Source of the DNA: Sepioteuthis lessoniana
Taxonomy: Eukaryota > Mollusca > Cephalopoda > Myopsida > Loliginidae
Assembly: GCA_963585895.1 (NCBI GenBank)
Contig: OY757904.1
Coordinates: 23,490,059 to 23,554,058, forward strand
Direction: 5' to 3'
Length of the DNA stretch: 64,000 nucleotides
The notes below the pieces were generated by a model. That model saw only the letters and a program-made list of their open reading frames with translations. It was not told where the DNA came from and did not search any database. The position numbers were made by a program, and so were the translations under genes. How positions within the stretch are numbered: the first letter of the stretch is position 1; each line of letters opens with the position of its first letter. This document shows positions 1 to 11,239 of the stretch, one piece after another.

Positions 1-275
1 GATGCGGAGTACCCCTTCATTATTAACGCTCCAAGATCCAATCTGGCCAAGTGTAGTTACATCTCAGAAGATCCTATCTATGGGTCAAATAGAACTGTTT
101 GAACTTTGAACAGAGTGCAAAAAATGACTATTTACTTGTTTGAAATAGAACTGCTTGATCATTTAACTGTGAGTAAGCAAGTAGTTGCTATTTAATTGAA
201 ATGTTAGTAATACATAGCAGTACTTCAAACTATTTAACACTATTGACCAATGTTTTTAAATCATATATAATAGAG
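1..275 (+). mobile_element. Rep1 retroelement, cut by window edge
   Basis: It carries the Rep1 block with GCGGAGTACCCCTTCATT and CCTATCTATGGGTCAAATAG, followed by the AT-rich internal section. The 5' part lies outside the window and the 3' end has decayed. It matches the blocks at 6228-6785 and 35447-35894. Confidence 0.65.
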
Positions 276-1014
276 TTAAGTGAGTCATCAGAGATTTGAG
301 CGAGAGACATCTGAGAATGTTATTAGTAGTAGAAGAAAATGAGCTGCGCGGATTTTAGAAGAATAAAATCAGTATATTCTTTTTTGAAGATAGATACAAA
401 ATATTTTCAAATGGAAAAAGAAGCAGGAAATACTTTTTAATTATTGACTGAGCAGAAAAAATACAAAAACATATGAAGTTGTTTTTCTAACCTGAGAAAG
501 AAGGAAAGTGAGAAAGCTAAAATATTTATTTTGTCATGGGAAAGACAGCAAGCCGAAACGATTTCAGAGTTGGAGCTGGAAGTCAATAAGGGGTGAATCG
601 GTCCGGTACAATATAGAATAGGAAATATAAAACCTTGATAAATGGAAAATTTTGATTTATTTTTAGTAAATTGAGTAATTTGCTGGACATGATGTGTTGG
701 TCATAGGAGGAATGGCCGCCCACTGCAGAGAGATAAGCACAGCGGGCGCCACATGGAAGTGGGAGTTACCCCCATTTAAGTGATGGGATCACCTTTAGGG
801 TAGCTGAAATCAACTGTCAATGGAATTGAAAACTGAATTTAATTAAGGAGAAGGCCGTTGGTGAGATATGTCCACTTAGAAAGAAGAGAGACAAAATTAT
901 ATAAACTCAGTTTTTCCCGAAAAACACATAGTCGAATAAGGTTGAAGAAGTGTTGAAGCGAGTCGAATACGGTCAGTAGAGAGTCGAACAGAGTCCAGAC
1001 TGAAGGACAGAGAG

Positions 1015-1051
<37 letters not shown>

Positions 1052-1575
1052 AGAGAGAGAGAGCAGATAGAGTCAGGGGACCGACCGAAAAGAAACAACA
1101 GTGAACCCCTAACGTTCTGCATTTGAATCACAAGTTATAGTAACAGGAAACTTACAAATAGAAAACTTAGCTGAATTGGAAACTGTGGAACGACTTACGT
1201 TTTTGGAAGATTATGCGTACTGCTTAAACTAGACTGACCGCTGAGATAAACGGAGCCAAGTGTCTGAATTGTATTACCTCACTTAATAGGGAAGGGACTA
1301 GTATGATCGTATTTATTCATTTTTTGGTTGGAAAACTGACTTGATTATTTTTTAAAAGGACTTTGTTATTTTGTTTGTCAACTAAACTTTGTTTTAACTA
1401 TTGAAATCGCCGAGTTGTTTTATCTCTGGCTTTCAACTTCGATTTATTTTTCTTTGAATTATCAACCCTGTCTGATTTTTGGTGATCAGCGAGATGCGAT
1501 TTCAGTTATGTGGATCTAAAACACAACGTGGGCTGGTGACTGGGAGAGCCGAGGTTCAATCCTTCATGGGAGCAG
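276..1575. other. Unassigned stretch with a GA microsatellite
   Basis: No coding frame or repeat match was recognised. It holds a TATA-like TATAAA near 899-905, a (GA)n tract at 1017-1066 and a T-rich block at 1320-1480. The mix resembles an LTR or 5' leader region, but I could not find paired ends or a target-site duplication. Confidence 0.3.
1017..1066. repeat. (GA)n microsatellite
   Basis: About 34 bp of uninterrupted GA followed by an interrupted (GA)n. Confidence 0.9.
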
Positions 1576-1586
1576 TAACCCTTCGG

Positions 1587-1833
1587 TTTGGTTTGGTTTG
1601 GTTTCTTTGTTTAATGGTATATCAACTCTTTTTAGATTATTTAATGCCAAAGCCATTCTCCTAGAAGAACAGTAGTGGTACTATTTAACCCATAGCTGGG
1701 AGGATAAGGGGATTCATACCTTTCCCAAGGGTACTTGCCCGAAAGTGAACGTAATAGCGTGACTGGAGTACGAACTCGCGTACTACGATTCCGCAGTCCA
1801 TCGCTTTAACCATTACACCCCGAGGACACCCCC
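1587..1833 (-). mobile_element. SINE-A, full-length, with TSD
   Basis: On the minus strand it has a tRNA-like head with an A-box-like TGGTGTAATGGTTA equivalent and a B-box-like GAGTTCGTACTCC. The core (GGGAAAGGTATGAA, then AGCTATGGGTTAAATAGTA) follows, and the tail ends in CCAAAC repeats. The 11-bp sequence TAACCCTTCGG occurs at 1576-1586 and again at 1834-1844, a perfect target-site duplication. Non-autonomous, transcribed by RNA polymerase III; the mobilising LINE is unknown. Confidence 0.9.
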
Positions 1834-1861
1834 TAACCCTTCGGTGGTCAACTAGATGACA

Positions 1862-2122
1862 AATGACATTGGCCCAGCGGTTAGAGTGTTCGCCAATGGC
1901 CCGGGAGACCTGGGTTCAATCCCAGGTCGAGTCATACCAAAGACTTTAAAAATGGAACTTGATACTACCTTGCTTAACACTCAGCATTATAAGGTACGGT
2001 TCAAGGGTAAAGTGGAGCAATCCTGGGAATGGAGTAGCGCCCTCCCCTACACCTTGGTGTAGTAGCTATCGAAAAGGGAGCCTTCGGGTCACCCTCGACT
2101 TTGGTCGCTAACTTTACTTTTT
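1862..2122 (+). mobile_element. SINE-E (tRNA-derived)
   Basis: The tRNA-like head has A-box-like TGGCCCAGCGGTTA (1870-1883) and a perfect T-arm-like hairpin around GGTTCAATCC (1910-1926). The body ends near CTTTGGTCGCTAACTTTA. A second copy lies on the minus strand at 22003-22240. The rest of the cloverleaf and an acceptor stem are not convincing, so this is a SINE and not a functional tRNA. Confidence 0.8.
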
Positions 2123-2611
2123 ACATATGTATAAACCGAATTTTGCCTTTAATAGCCAACATTGATATGCCATAAACCAAACCAAACAAAACCAAATCAT
2201 AATGTCTTCATTCCCAAGTCTTTAACAGCATGTCTTCATTTCATTGATATTATTCCAGAAAAATAAACGCAAACATTGACCTCAAAGAAAATTTTGCTCG
2301 ACTGCAAAGAATATGATGATTTCTGGCTTCTTTTCCCGTGAGCATTTTTACAAATCAATAAAATTTTAAGTGATGCCAATAAAGTATTTAATCTTTTAAT
2401 CGGATAGGGATTAAAGATAACTGGTAAATAAAGATAAATTCAATGTAAGACGTGATTTTTGTCGAATCAGATGACAACATGAGTCACGGGCAATGTCTTT
2501 GACCTTCTTGTTACTCTTGATGTAAATTGAAAAATGATTCAAGGGTATTTTTTTATCACAACTGAAGCGGGAAAAGTTCTGAAGATGATGACTAAATACT
2601 TGCCGATACGA
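2123..2611. other. AT-rich spacer
   Basis: No gene or repeat recognised. Confidence 0.4.
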
Positions 2612-2613
2612 CG

Positions 2614-2667
<54 letters not shown>
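2612..2667. repeat. (AT)n(GT)n microsatellite
   Basis: About 28 bp of AT passes directly into about 27 bp of GT, immediately 5' of an RTE fragment. Confidence 0.95.
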
Positions 2668-3290
2668 AACAGTTCCAACAATGGTGCTATCGGCCCATTA
2701 CATAGCAACCCTCTGAAATTTGTAGACTACTTCACATACCTCATTAGCCATATCTCATCGACTGAAAACGATATCAACATACGCATTGGTAAGGCACAGA
2801 CTGCCATCAATAATTTAAATACCTTAGGGAAATCTAATACTTCTGATAAGATAAAACAGAATTTTTCCTAGCAATAGCCGTGTCAGTGATATAGTAGGGA
2901 TGCATCATTTAAACTTCATCGAAACGCTGGGAGAAAAATCTAGATGATAACTAGTGAAAAATGCTGCGTGCTGTTTTAAGCAAAACCTACAAGCAGCAAA
3001 GAACAAAATAGCAGCTGTAAGGCCATTTACTTTCCATCTCGCAAATTGTCTAAGTAAGTGTGGTAAGAAAGTCTGGGCACTACTGGAGAAATAAAGACGA
3101 ACTCTTTAGCGACGTTCGCCTATGGACACAAAAATATTGATCGACCATGAAAAAAAATATATCCATGAGATCTGGGTGGACACTGGATATCTTCTAAACG
3201 TCCCACCAAAATCGATGAACTATTGGGATTGATTGCAAGAATAAAGGTTATCCCTGATGTCGGCGCAGCTTGATCATGATGATGATTCAG
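2668..3290 (+). pseudogene. 5'-truncated RTE-type LINE, old copy
   Basis: Translation gives a decayed match to the C-terminal part of the RTE protein at 58.3-61.2 kb: LKFVDYFTYLIS, then STENDINIRIGKAQTAINNL, then a frameshifted remainder. It ends at 3277-3288 in a GATGATGAT-type tail, as the other RTE copies do. Stops and frameshifts make it non-functional. The 5' breakpoint abuts the preceding (GT)n tract. Confidence 0.7.
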
Positions 3291-3410
3291 AATACTTCTT
3301 TATGATAAACATGAGATTAAGATTTCATACAAACGTTTTCTATACGTAGACAAGATTTCAACTTTGCTTATCACAGCGTTCACTCTTTACCACACCACAA
3401 CAACACATTA

Positions 3411-3572
3411 TTAAGACTTTAGTTATTATAGTGTTGTCTCCAAAGACTACTATGTTGGTGTCACTCCATGTTAAGACTTTAGTTATTGTAGCGTTGCCAC
3501 CAAAAACTGCTATGTCAGTTACACTCCATGTTAAGTCTTTAGTTATTTTAGTGTTTTCACCAAAGACTGCTT
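3411..3572. repeat. 60-bp minisatellite, 2.7 units
   Basis: Units start at 3411, 3471 and 3531, each with TTAAG(A/T)CTTTAGTTATT, and are exactly 60 bp apart. The first two units end in CACTCCATG. Units differ by roughly 10-20%. The period is a multiple of three, so a 76-codon frame (3431-3661) stays open through it, probably by chance. Confidence 0.9.
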
Positions 3573-4023
3573 GTTCGATAATGACTGTGGTAGATTGTGA
3601 GGGAAAAATTCATACACAAAAAGAGAAAAGAAAATATTACTCACCTCCGTTCATTTTCTGAGATCGTGGAAGCCAAAAGAAATGAAGCAAGAATATAATG
3701 GGTGGGTAGGCTTGGATTTTTAAAAAACATGACTCGTCTCGTAGCTTTAATTTGTTCCTTGTTCCCCGTTCACGCGGATTTTTATATCCTCAGCCAACAA
3801 AATAGAGAAAAAAAGATGCTGCCTTTAAAATTTGGGTTCACAGAACACCCAATCCCTCAATTCTGACTTGGGTGGTGACAACTTATGGTCAGCTCCCGTC
3901 ACCACATGGCTATTCCTGGTGACTTCAGCCAGTCCCGTCGTCCGATGTACTTGTTACACCTGGTCCAATTATAGAGATATCAAACTATATCAACACGTCT
4001 TTCTTCCGGCTGCGGAGGTATTA
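3573..4023. other. Spacer, nothing recognised
   Basis: Mixed composition; no gene or repeat match seen. Confidence 0.4.
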
Positions 4024-4300
4024 GTATATATATGTATTGTCATCCACGGACAGATTGTTTCATTGTATCCCAACTCTTCAGTGTTGCTAGAAAGGCTAGA
4101 TTACCGAATCTGGGGTTGAAACCTGGCAGACTGGAACGCCAATCCAAGATTCTACCACTCAGCCACGAGAAAACTGGAGCAAACGAAGGAAATTTAAACG
4201 CTCATGTATCATATTTGTTTTGTTTACATATATCCTCTTAACGAGAGCTCAATTCATTTGAAGAGCCTTGCTTTACGCTAGTGGCAACAATTTGTTGAAG
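4024..4300 (-). mobile_element. SINE-C, diverged
   Basis: The minus strand shows the leader, then CTCGTGGCTGAGTGGTAGAA (A-box region), GGTTTCAACCCC (B-box region) and a body ending at the ATCCACGGACAGA complement and a short AT tail. Same order as the copies at 8720-9020 and 20847-21150. Confidence 0.75.
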
Positions 4301-4305
4301 AACTA

Positions 4306-4432
4306 TTCAACCTATAACTGGGGCGGTAAGGGGTTCATGCCTTTCTCAAGAGCACTGATTTGAAACTGAACATCACAGCAAAACTGTTTCGAGGCCGCAG
4401 TCCTGCGTTTTAGTCATTTTGCCGTCGTGACT
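4306..4432 (-). mobile_element. SINE-A fragment, decayed
   Basis: Core and head of SINE-A on the minus strand (GGGGTTCATGCCTTTCTCAA on the plus strand, then a decayed head). Tail missing. It abuts the 5' leader of the SINE-C copy. Confidence 0.55.
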
Positions 4433-5880
4433 TAGCCTGTATTATTTATTTACGAACTTACATTATTTTCTTCTCTGACAAATTAGCTGTTCCGTACAGA
4501 GCAGAACATTTGTGATTCGATTCTGATTTGTTCAATTTTTAAACAAAGTATACAGTAAGCACGTCTCGACACATACTTTAACATCTGTTAAAATTCAGTT
4601 GTCCTTGGGAATGAATTAAGATAGATTTCAGGATCTGGTATATCTGTCACTGCCATTATAACATAATCGTCTTAGTCCAAATACGTCGTTTCTTTACGCC
4701 CGGCTCAAATCTATTCCCGTTCGAACTTTCAAATGTAAATAAAAATCTGAAGTGTTGTGAAATCTCTGTCGGAATGGTGAGGAGTTTAATTATTCAAAAC
4801 TGTTCGGATTGCACAGCTTCAATCTGGGATCGTTTACCTTCCCATAGAGTTGCGATTCTTATAGATTAAAGAAACGGCTATTTCCTCAAATCTATTTGCC
4901 GTGATAATCTCTTGAAAAACAATAATACTAGTTGATTGAATATAAACCGTTTAATAAGAGTATCTTAAGTGAAAACTATAATCTATCGTTTGGTATCTAT
5001 TAATATACTAAACACTATACAAGGTCTAGAGTGGTTATATGTGTGTCGGTCTTAAGTTAACTTTTGTAACTTAGTGGAATTTAAGAGTAATTTACTCGTG
5101 AGTACTTCACTATGACAGTTGGCTGGTTGACTCTCGTATGCCGATACAGAGTTATATTTCAGCCAACATAGTCCCAATCTATTTCCTTGTTGAGAATCTA
5201 CTGAAAATATTTTTTTATTCAATTTAAGTTCCAAAACGTCATTTTGCGAGCAAGAATTCTATTCCACCATTTAGTAGTACTAAACTAACCCTAAACAATA
5301 TTTCAAAAATTGTCAGCCAATAGCAGGATATCTGCTTCAAAATCAAACACACAATTGACTTCTTGCTATACAGTGTCGAAGCTGTGTCTCTCCACAATCA
5401 ATTTTTTCTTTGGGAAAATTATTAAAGTGTGATTTTTTTCATCAATGCAATTAAGACAGCTATGAAGAAAATTATCCCAATGATATCGCCAAAACAACTT
5501 TACCTTCTTACATTAAATTTGTTAACTTCGTTACAAGAGGACAAGTCAATTAAAGTGTGTTTTAATGTTTACAGAATTAAAAAAATTTAAAACACATTTT
5601 TTAACTATACATTGAGTCACTTGTTTAAAAACAACAACAAACAAACAAAGAAACAAACCAAAGAACAAAAAAAAAGTTGCTTGATATTCTTTTACAGAAA
5701 TCGTACATAACCTATGAACCATCAAAGCCACAATCCATGTAATGGAATTGTTTTCAATAAAAATGTATATGTATTGTAAACCTGATTTGACAGTAATAGA
5801 ACAAACAGTACATGGGGAACAGGGTATTTTCCTGAGCATGACGCTAGTGATGATCATCGCGACAAACACCCTCATGTGCG
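4433..5880. other. AT-rich intergenic stretch
   Basis: No coding frame longer than chance, no SINE or LINE match. Poly-A/CAAA-rich section near 5620-5680. Confidence 0.4.
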
Positions 5881-5881
5881 T

Positions 5882-5916
<35 letters not shown>
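5881..5916. repeat. (CA)n microsatellite
   Basis: About 33 bp of CA then a short TATAT, directly at the 3' tail of an RTE fragment. Confidence 0.9.
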
Positions 5917-5919
<3 letters not shown>

Positions 5920-6133
5920 CATCATCATCATCATGTTGTGCTGGTAGTACGGATATCCCTGACCCTCTCTTGCCACTTTTCCCTATCGTTCATCGCCTCT
6001 GGCAGGGTTACATCCCAAATCTTCACATAGCTGCTGAATGAATGTTCGTGCTGGTCGACCTGCTTTTGCCCGGCCATATCTGGGGGTCCATAGGAGTACA
6101 TCACTTATAAGCTCGTCCCAGCTTCTCCAGCAG
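5917..6133 (-). pseudogene. 5'-truncated RTE-type LINE 3' end
   Basis: On the minus strand it encodes the last ~65 residues of the RTE protein (GRAKAGRPAR region) and ends in (ATG/ATC)n at 5919-5934. It is closely similar to 34816-35104 and 60.9-61.2 kb. Its 5' truncation point abuts a (TA)n tract at 6134-6157. Confidence 0.85.
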
Positions 6134-6227
6134 TATATATATATATATATATATATGTGTGGGGGTGGGTGGGTGTTTGTGCGTGCGTTTGTGTAATTAT
6201 ATCCTCGGATTGACTCCCAAACAGAAC

Positions 6228-6785
6228 TGCCCAGTCGGCTCGGGTTGTAAAATACAGCGACTTCATCTCTGCAGAGGGTTAAGACCCCCCCCCACTACGT
6301 GTGTCCTGGATACCACCCTATAAAATCTGATGGTGAGGCTCCAGTAATGCTGGAGCTTTAAGGAATGCGGAGTATCCCTTCATTGCTACCGCTCCCAGGT
6401 TAACTCTAGCCCGGATGGTAGCATCTGAGAGGGCCCTGTGTTTTGATAGAAAATGCTAAACTGAATTGCTTAAAATTGGACTGCTTTGACATTTAAACTG
6501 CGTACTTATGCTAAACTGAATTTTTTGGAATAGAACTATTTTGACATTTAATTTTGTGTTGCTAAAAACTATATTTATGGTAAACTGAATTGTTTGAATT
6601 AGAGCTGTTTGACTAAACTGAATAGGTTGAAATAGAAATGTTTTGGACTATTAAACTCTGTACTCGTGCTAAACTGAATTGTTTGAAATAAAGCTGTTTA
6701 TTTGTATAAAATAGATTTGGCATTGAATAACGTACAAAAGCTGATATGCCATAAAACCCAAGCAAGCAAACAAACACAAAGAACA
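6228..6785 (+). mobile_element. Rep1, near complete
   Basis: Head begins GCCCAGTCGGCTCGGG, followed by GGTGAGGCTCCAGTAATGCT and GCGGAGTATCCCTTCATTGC. The internally repetitive section repeats CTAAACTGAAT, and the end reads GCTGATATGCCATAAAACCC, matching the SINE-A tail. No protein-coding capacity. Poly-C at 6284-6294. Confidence 0.8.
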
Positions 6786-6904
6786 AATCATGATTTCTAA
6801 ATTTTGGGAGAAGAGAACCCTGTTATGCTATTGCTTTACTCAAAGACAGAACCCAACTTACACTAATCTGATACACAATGGACCAGGTCTGAAACTAAAT
6901 GTAA

Positions 6905-6906
<2 letters not shown>

Positions 6907-6971
<65 letters not shown>
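6907..6971. repeat. (AT)n microsatellite, ~64 bp
   Basis: Uninterrupted AT dinucleotides. Confidence 0.95.
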
Positions 6972-6973
<2 letters not shown>

Positions 6974-7098
6974 GCGATGGTTAAATTTACGCTTGAGTAA
7001 ACTAATCATTTCGTGCATACGTTTTGTTTCAGATCTGGTCCATTGTGTATCAGATAAGTGTAAGTTGGGTTCTGTCTATATATATATATATATATATA

Positions 7099-7318
7099 AA
7101 TCCAGGACGGGACTGATTGCATTTCCCATAGCACTAATACTCTTGGGAAAGGTATGAATCCAATTATTCTCCCTCCAGCTATGGGTATATTGTAGGACAG
7201 ACAAGGTTCTTTAGACTTGGTGAGACACGTAATCTAAGAGAGGAAAACTGTGAATTCAAACCTGTTAAACTCCGCTTAAAAATTGACTTTTGTCATATCC
7301 TGCCCGATCGGAGGGGTT
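7099..7318 (+). mobile_element. SINE-B, head-truncated
   Basis: Begins in the distal head (AAATCCAGGACGGGACTGA). The core reads TTGGGAAAGGTATGAATCCA, then CTCCAGCTATGGGTA, and the SINE-B tail ends CGGAGGGGTTGGTA directly on a (TA)n tract at 7319-7354. Flanked upstream by another AT tract at 7077-7098. Confidence 0.8.
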
Positions 7319-7354
<36 letters not shown>

Positions 7355-7357
<3 letters not shown>

Positions 7358-8698
7358 TATTCAGTCCAGTTAAACCGGAGTCGGGAATAATTCTGTCAGG
7401 ACAAAAATCTTTCAACTATGAACATTTTGATTTTCCTGGTAAAGAGATCAATGTAAATGATATCACAGAGCAATGATTTCTTTAAGAAAAACAAAAACCG
7501 GTCACATTATGATCATAAATTTATTTCCATCCTGTTATGGGTATGGATATGAATCAATAACACTAAAAATAACAGGACTTCTTCAGGTCTAATGGATAAA
7601 TAAGTTACAGTCAGAATAGTCACAGGAGGGAAGGATGGGAGGCTGTTGAAAAGGGGTGAAGAGTTTCCTCCCCATTTACCCACTTCCGGTTTTTCTTTTT
7701 ATTACCGGTTGGAATCTCAATAAAGTAACTGGACTTATATTCAAAAATAACTGTCTGCAGTAAATTAAATTTTAAAAAAATTTTAAATTCTAAATACATT
7801 TCAATATAAAACTCCAGATTTGATAATAATTTAGGGAAATACATCATTTCTTAATAACCTTACGTAAAGATTACAGTAATACTTATCTTAGATTAAATTC
7901 AAAATTTAAAATAAGATTTTAAAATCAAAATTTCTATTCGTGCCTATCAATTCAGTTACCCTTCCATCGAAAAGTACGTACTCATCACATGGTATCCTCC
8001 CATTTTATTTTATCTTATTCATTACACCTCAAATCATTTTTATTTTATTCATTTTACCTAAAATCTCAATATATATAGTGAACAGACATTAAAATTACTG
8101 GTGCAACTAAGTATGACTCAAAATTGAATATAACTTTTGAGAAGGTTTAAAGAAACTTGAGAAACAATGTTCTGATATATTAATCAACTGAATAAAAACG
8201 TGGAATATATACCCTTACTTTTCATTAGTTTTGTGATAGGATCGTTTAGTTTATATATATATATATATATATATATGTTCCTTTAAAGATCGTAGATAGT
8301 ATTATTTTCAATATCTTCTGGTGAAGATGTTCAAGACTTTTTTGGTTTTTTTTTCTTATGTCTGTGACAAGGTTGTGAAGAAAGTGACCCATACTAGCCT
8401 AAGAGCTTTCGACTATTTCGAAGGTTATCCTCAGGAGTTGTGTTAGGTTGCTTGATGCTTCGAGTTTTATCTATGTTTATTAGGAGTGTTTTTTGTTTAG
8501 TGTTTTAAAAATGGGGTTGGCTCATTCTATTAGGGTGGGTGGTAGGGTTAATTATTAAATATGTTTAATATGATTATATATGATTTTTGTATTATTATTT
8601 AGGATTTTATATCCGGAAATTTGAGTCTGTGAGTGTCTATGTTATACTTTACAATTAGATGGAGCTTTATGGCACTAATGTCAGAGAGATGGTACGTA
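7355..8698. other. AT-rich intergenic stretch
   Basis: No gene recognised. Contains a (TA)n tract at 8252-8276, a T-rich run near 8340, and long A/T-rich segments around 7740-7950. Confidence 0.4.
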
Positions 8699-8719
8699 AC
8701 TATATATATATATATATAT

Positions 8720-9020
8720 GTCCCAAGAGTCATCCACAGACAGATCTGTTTCGTTCTATCAGAACTCATCAGTGTGGCTAGACAGTATCTTCCCGTAGCT
8801 GGGATCGAAACCCGGTTGACTCAAACGTCAAGTCCAAGCTTCTAACCATTCAGCCACGAGGAGAAGTAAATTTTAAAGGGTTATGAATCACAATATTATT
8901 TACATACATCCAATCAAATGGTTGCCGAGACATCAATTCATACTTTGAAGAGGCTTGCATAGACGCTGATGGCAACACGACTACTTCTTCGCTAGAGAAC
9001 TCAACCCCACGGGGGTAGGG
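8720..9020 (-). mobile_element. SINE-C, complete with leader
   Basis: On the minus strand there is a ~150-bp leader (8860-9020), then A-box-like TGGCTGAATGGTTA (8842-8855) and B-box-like GGGTTTCGATCCC (8801-8813). The body ends at GGATGACTCTTGGGACA and the (AT)n tail at 8699-8719. A second SINE-C tail piece (CTCAAGAGTCATCCAT, 9033-9048) lies just 5' of it. Confidence 0.85.
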
Positions 9021-9049
9021 GAGTATATATATCTCAAGAGTCATCCATA

Positions 9050-9051
<2 letters not shown>

Positions 9052-9088
<37 letters not shown>
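9052..9088. repeat. (AT)n microsatellite
   Basis: Uninterrupted AT tract next to a SINE-C tail remnant. Confidence 0.95.
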
Positions 9089-9099
<11 letters not shown>

Positions 9100-9504
9100 C
9101 TCACACGCACTAACACACTCAGCGTCTTGATATAATGGTAATTTCTCAGATAGCGTAACAACCAATAATTGTCAGTTACTTAGAAACCTCGAATGAAAAT
9201 AACGTAACCTTATACGATGTTTAAACTCCTTCAAGGTGCTGAGCTGCGACACAAGGTCAGTCTAACGTGGGGGACTTGCAGATAGTATGCGTTCAACTGG
9301 GTGCGAGAAAAATTGATCATGTCTTATTTGTATTCCCCTTCACTTTTGCCTTAGGTGCTTAGTATTGAAGCCAGCCATTACCACTTTTTAGACGAGGAAG
9401 TAAGCGCTGTCAGTGGGGAAGCCCAAATAGGGACAAGGTAGATTTATTAAGGTTAGGTGTTTGCTTATGTTTACGCTGACACATTGGCTGAAACATTGGG
9501 AATA

Positions 9505-9692
9505 CAACAATGACGATGAAGACAATAGTCCGAAAACCCTGGATGATAAAGTTCATCAAGCTGCGTCTCAGAAATTCTGACAGAGAGATGCATTTCCTTA
9601 AAGTATCAGCGTTATGTGAAATAAAATAAAAATTCGTCTAGGATTTGTACGTGTCTATTTCATACGACGATAACCACTACAGCACGAGCGCA
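9505..9692 (-). mobile_element. SINE-B-type, diverged
   Basis: The minus strand begins GCGCTCGTGCTGTAGTGGTT (A-box region), then ATCGTCGTATGAAATAGACA and the TATTTCACATAACGCTGATA block of the core. The 3' half is poorly conserved. Confidence 0.65.
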
Positions 9693-10354
9693 TCATTTTT
9701 TTTCAGTAATCCAAATAGATCTGTTTAACATAATTCGTATTCGATAGGGCAGTGTGTAAAACAAAAAAAATTAATACGAATGTACACTGAACGCGATTCG
9801 CTAACCTCCTGGCATAAAATAAACCAAAGCAGATTAATACGCCGTTAATATCATTCAAGCAAGTAAGTGTTGCTCATTATGCCGTGATTGGGGCTTTTAT
9901 AGTTGAAATAGTCTGTAAAACTGGCTTACTAATAACTGTATCCTTACGAAAGTCTTTCTATTAGCCTTATCATCATTCTTGATTCATGAAACAACGTAAA
10001 GCTCTTGTGTCACTACAGAATCAACAAGGCAATTTGGAAAGTAAGCCACAAAGATAATGCAGTTTTAATCAAGATCATTGCCTAAATTAAGCGCGAAGTA
10101 TTTGTTCAATAGGTGGCATTAATATTATATTCAAGCAATTGCTCTCATTATTCCGATCGCTAATTATAATCTAACTGGATTAATTGTCTTTATCATTAAC
10201 TCCATATTTGCTTCGGTTATCATCGTTTGTAGTTCAAAAGTAGAGAACTCGAATGGGAAAAGTGTGACTCATTTGCGGACTGTGAATGTTACGGATTCTT
10301 ACTGCTTTATAAGGGTTACATACACTTAAACAGATCTCCGTTTGCTTACAGCGT
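9693..10354. other. AT-rich spacer
   Basis: No gene or clear repeat recognised. Confidence 0.4.
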
Positions 10355-10810
10355 ATCATCATGATCATCGTCTTCATTAACGCAAACTAATAGCAGGGAT
10401 TCCTTTGCCTCTCCTGTAATCCATCCCAATCAGACATCCCATTAGATTAGTCGTCAAAACAGTACCAAGTGTCTCGACAGAGCTATCTAATGTAAATTTT
10501 TGCTGATTTGTCAATTCTGGTTGGTCCATATGTAGAAGTCCATAGGAGAATGTGGCTTTAGAGTTCGTCTTTGCCTCTTGAGCAATTTCCTGCACTTCTT
10601 GAGCCTCTTAGTTTGCGACAGTTTACGAAATGGGTGGCAAGTGGCCGTACTGTTTTTTTTTTTTTTTTTTTTTTGACGTTCAAGATAACATGCAGTATTC
10701 TTCGGTTGTTCCTGCATAACTTTTTCTTCGGGCATTTCGTTAGAATGAAAGTCGTACAACCAGACACGGCTACAACTTTGAAGACTTCCCGTTTTGTTCT
10801 ATTCAAGTGA
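10355..10810 (-). pseudogene. RTE-type LINE remnant
   Basis: On the minus strand it resembles the RTE C-terminal region in broken frames: a ...VAVSGCTTFILTK-like piece, a PTNQQKF-like piece, and an ATGATCATGATGATA end at 10358-10372. A run of ~22 T at 10651-10673 (poly-A in sense) interrupts it. Several frameshifts; an old, dead copy. Confidence 0.6.
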
Positions 10811-11007
10811 TTATATTATAATACGGTCAATAACCTGTCAACTATTATTTTTAAATAATCACCCTTTCTGGCTTAACGTTGATGTAATAGTTGGAATCGC
10901 AGCTTCAGTTAGACTTGATTATAAGAAGACACATAAGGTCGTTTATAAAATTCATAATCTTTTAAATGTTACATTCTTTGTTCCTTTTTACATTTTATAA
11001 TATTTTT

Positions 11008-11165
11008 CTTTGTTTAATGGCATATCAACTTTCATGGGTTATCTAATGCCAAAGCCATTATTGTATAACAATTTTAGTAGTATTTAAACTATAACTGTAG
11101 GGAAAAATGGAGTTCATATCGTTTCTGAGGATATTTGTCCAAAGATGTGTGTAAAAGCGACAACG
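11008..11165 (-). mobile_element. SINE-A, diverged
   Basis: Plus strand shows the reversed tail TTCTTTGTTTAATGGCATAT, TAATGCCAAAGCCATTATTG and a decayed core. The tRNA-like head is lost. Confidence 0.65.
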
Positions 11166-11239
11166 CAGACCGGCACGTTTGCCACAACACTAGGAGACTC
11201 TACCTGTAAGACTTAAATAGAATAATCACTCACTCACTC

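Noticed and set aside
276..1575. LTR plus primer-binding site of a retroelement
   Set aside because: A TATA-like site, a GA tract and CAACGTGGGCTGGTG near 1524-1538 look suggestive, but I found no paired ends, no duplication and no second copy.
1862..1926. SINE-E head as a functional tRNA gene
   Set aside because: The T-arm is good but a full acceptor stem and cloverleaf are not, and the copy at 22.0 kb shares the downstream body; it is a SINE.
3411..3572. CRISPR-like repeat/spacer structure
   Set aside because: The 60-bp units are contiguous without unique spacers, and the context is eukaryotic.
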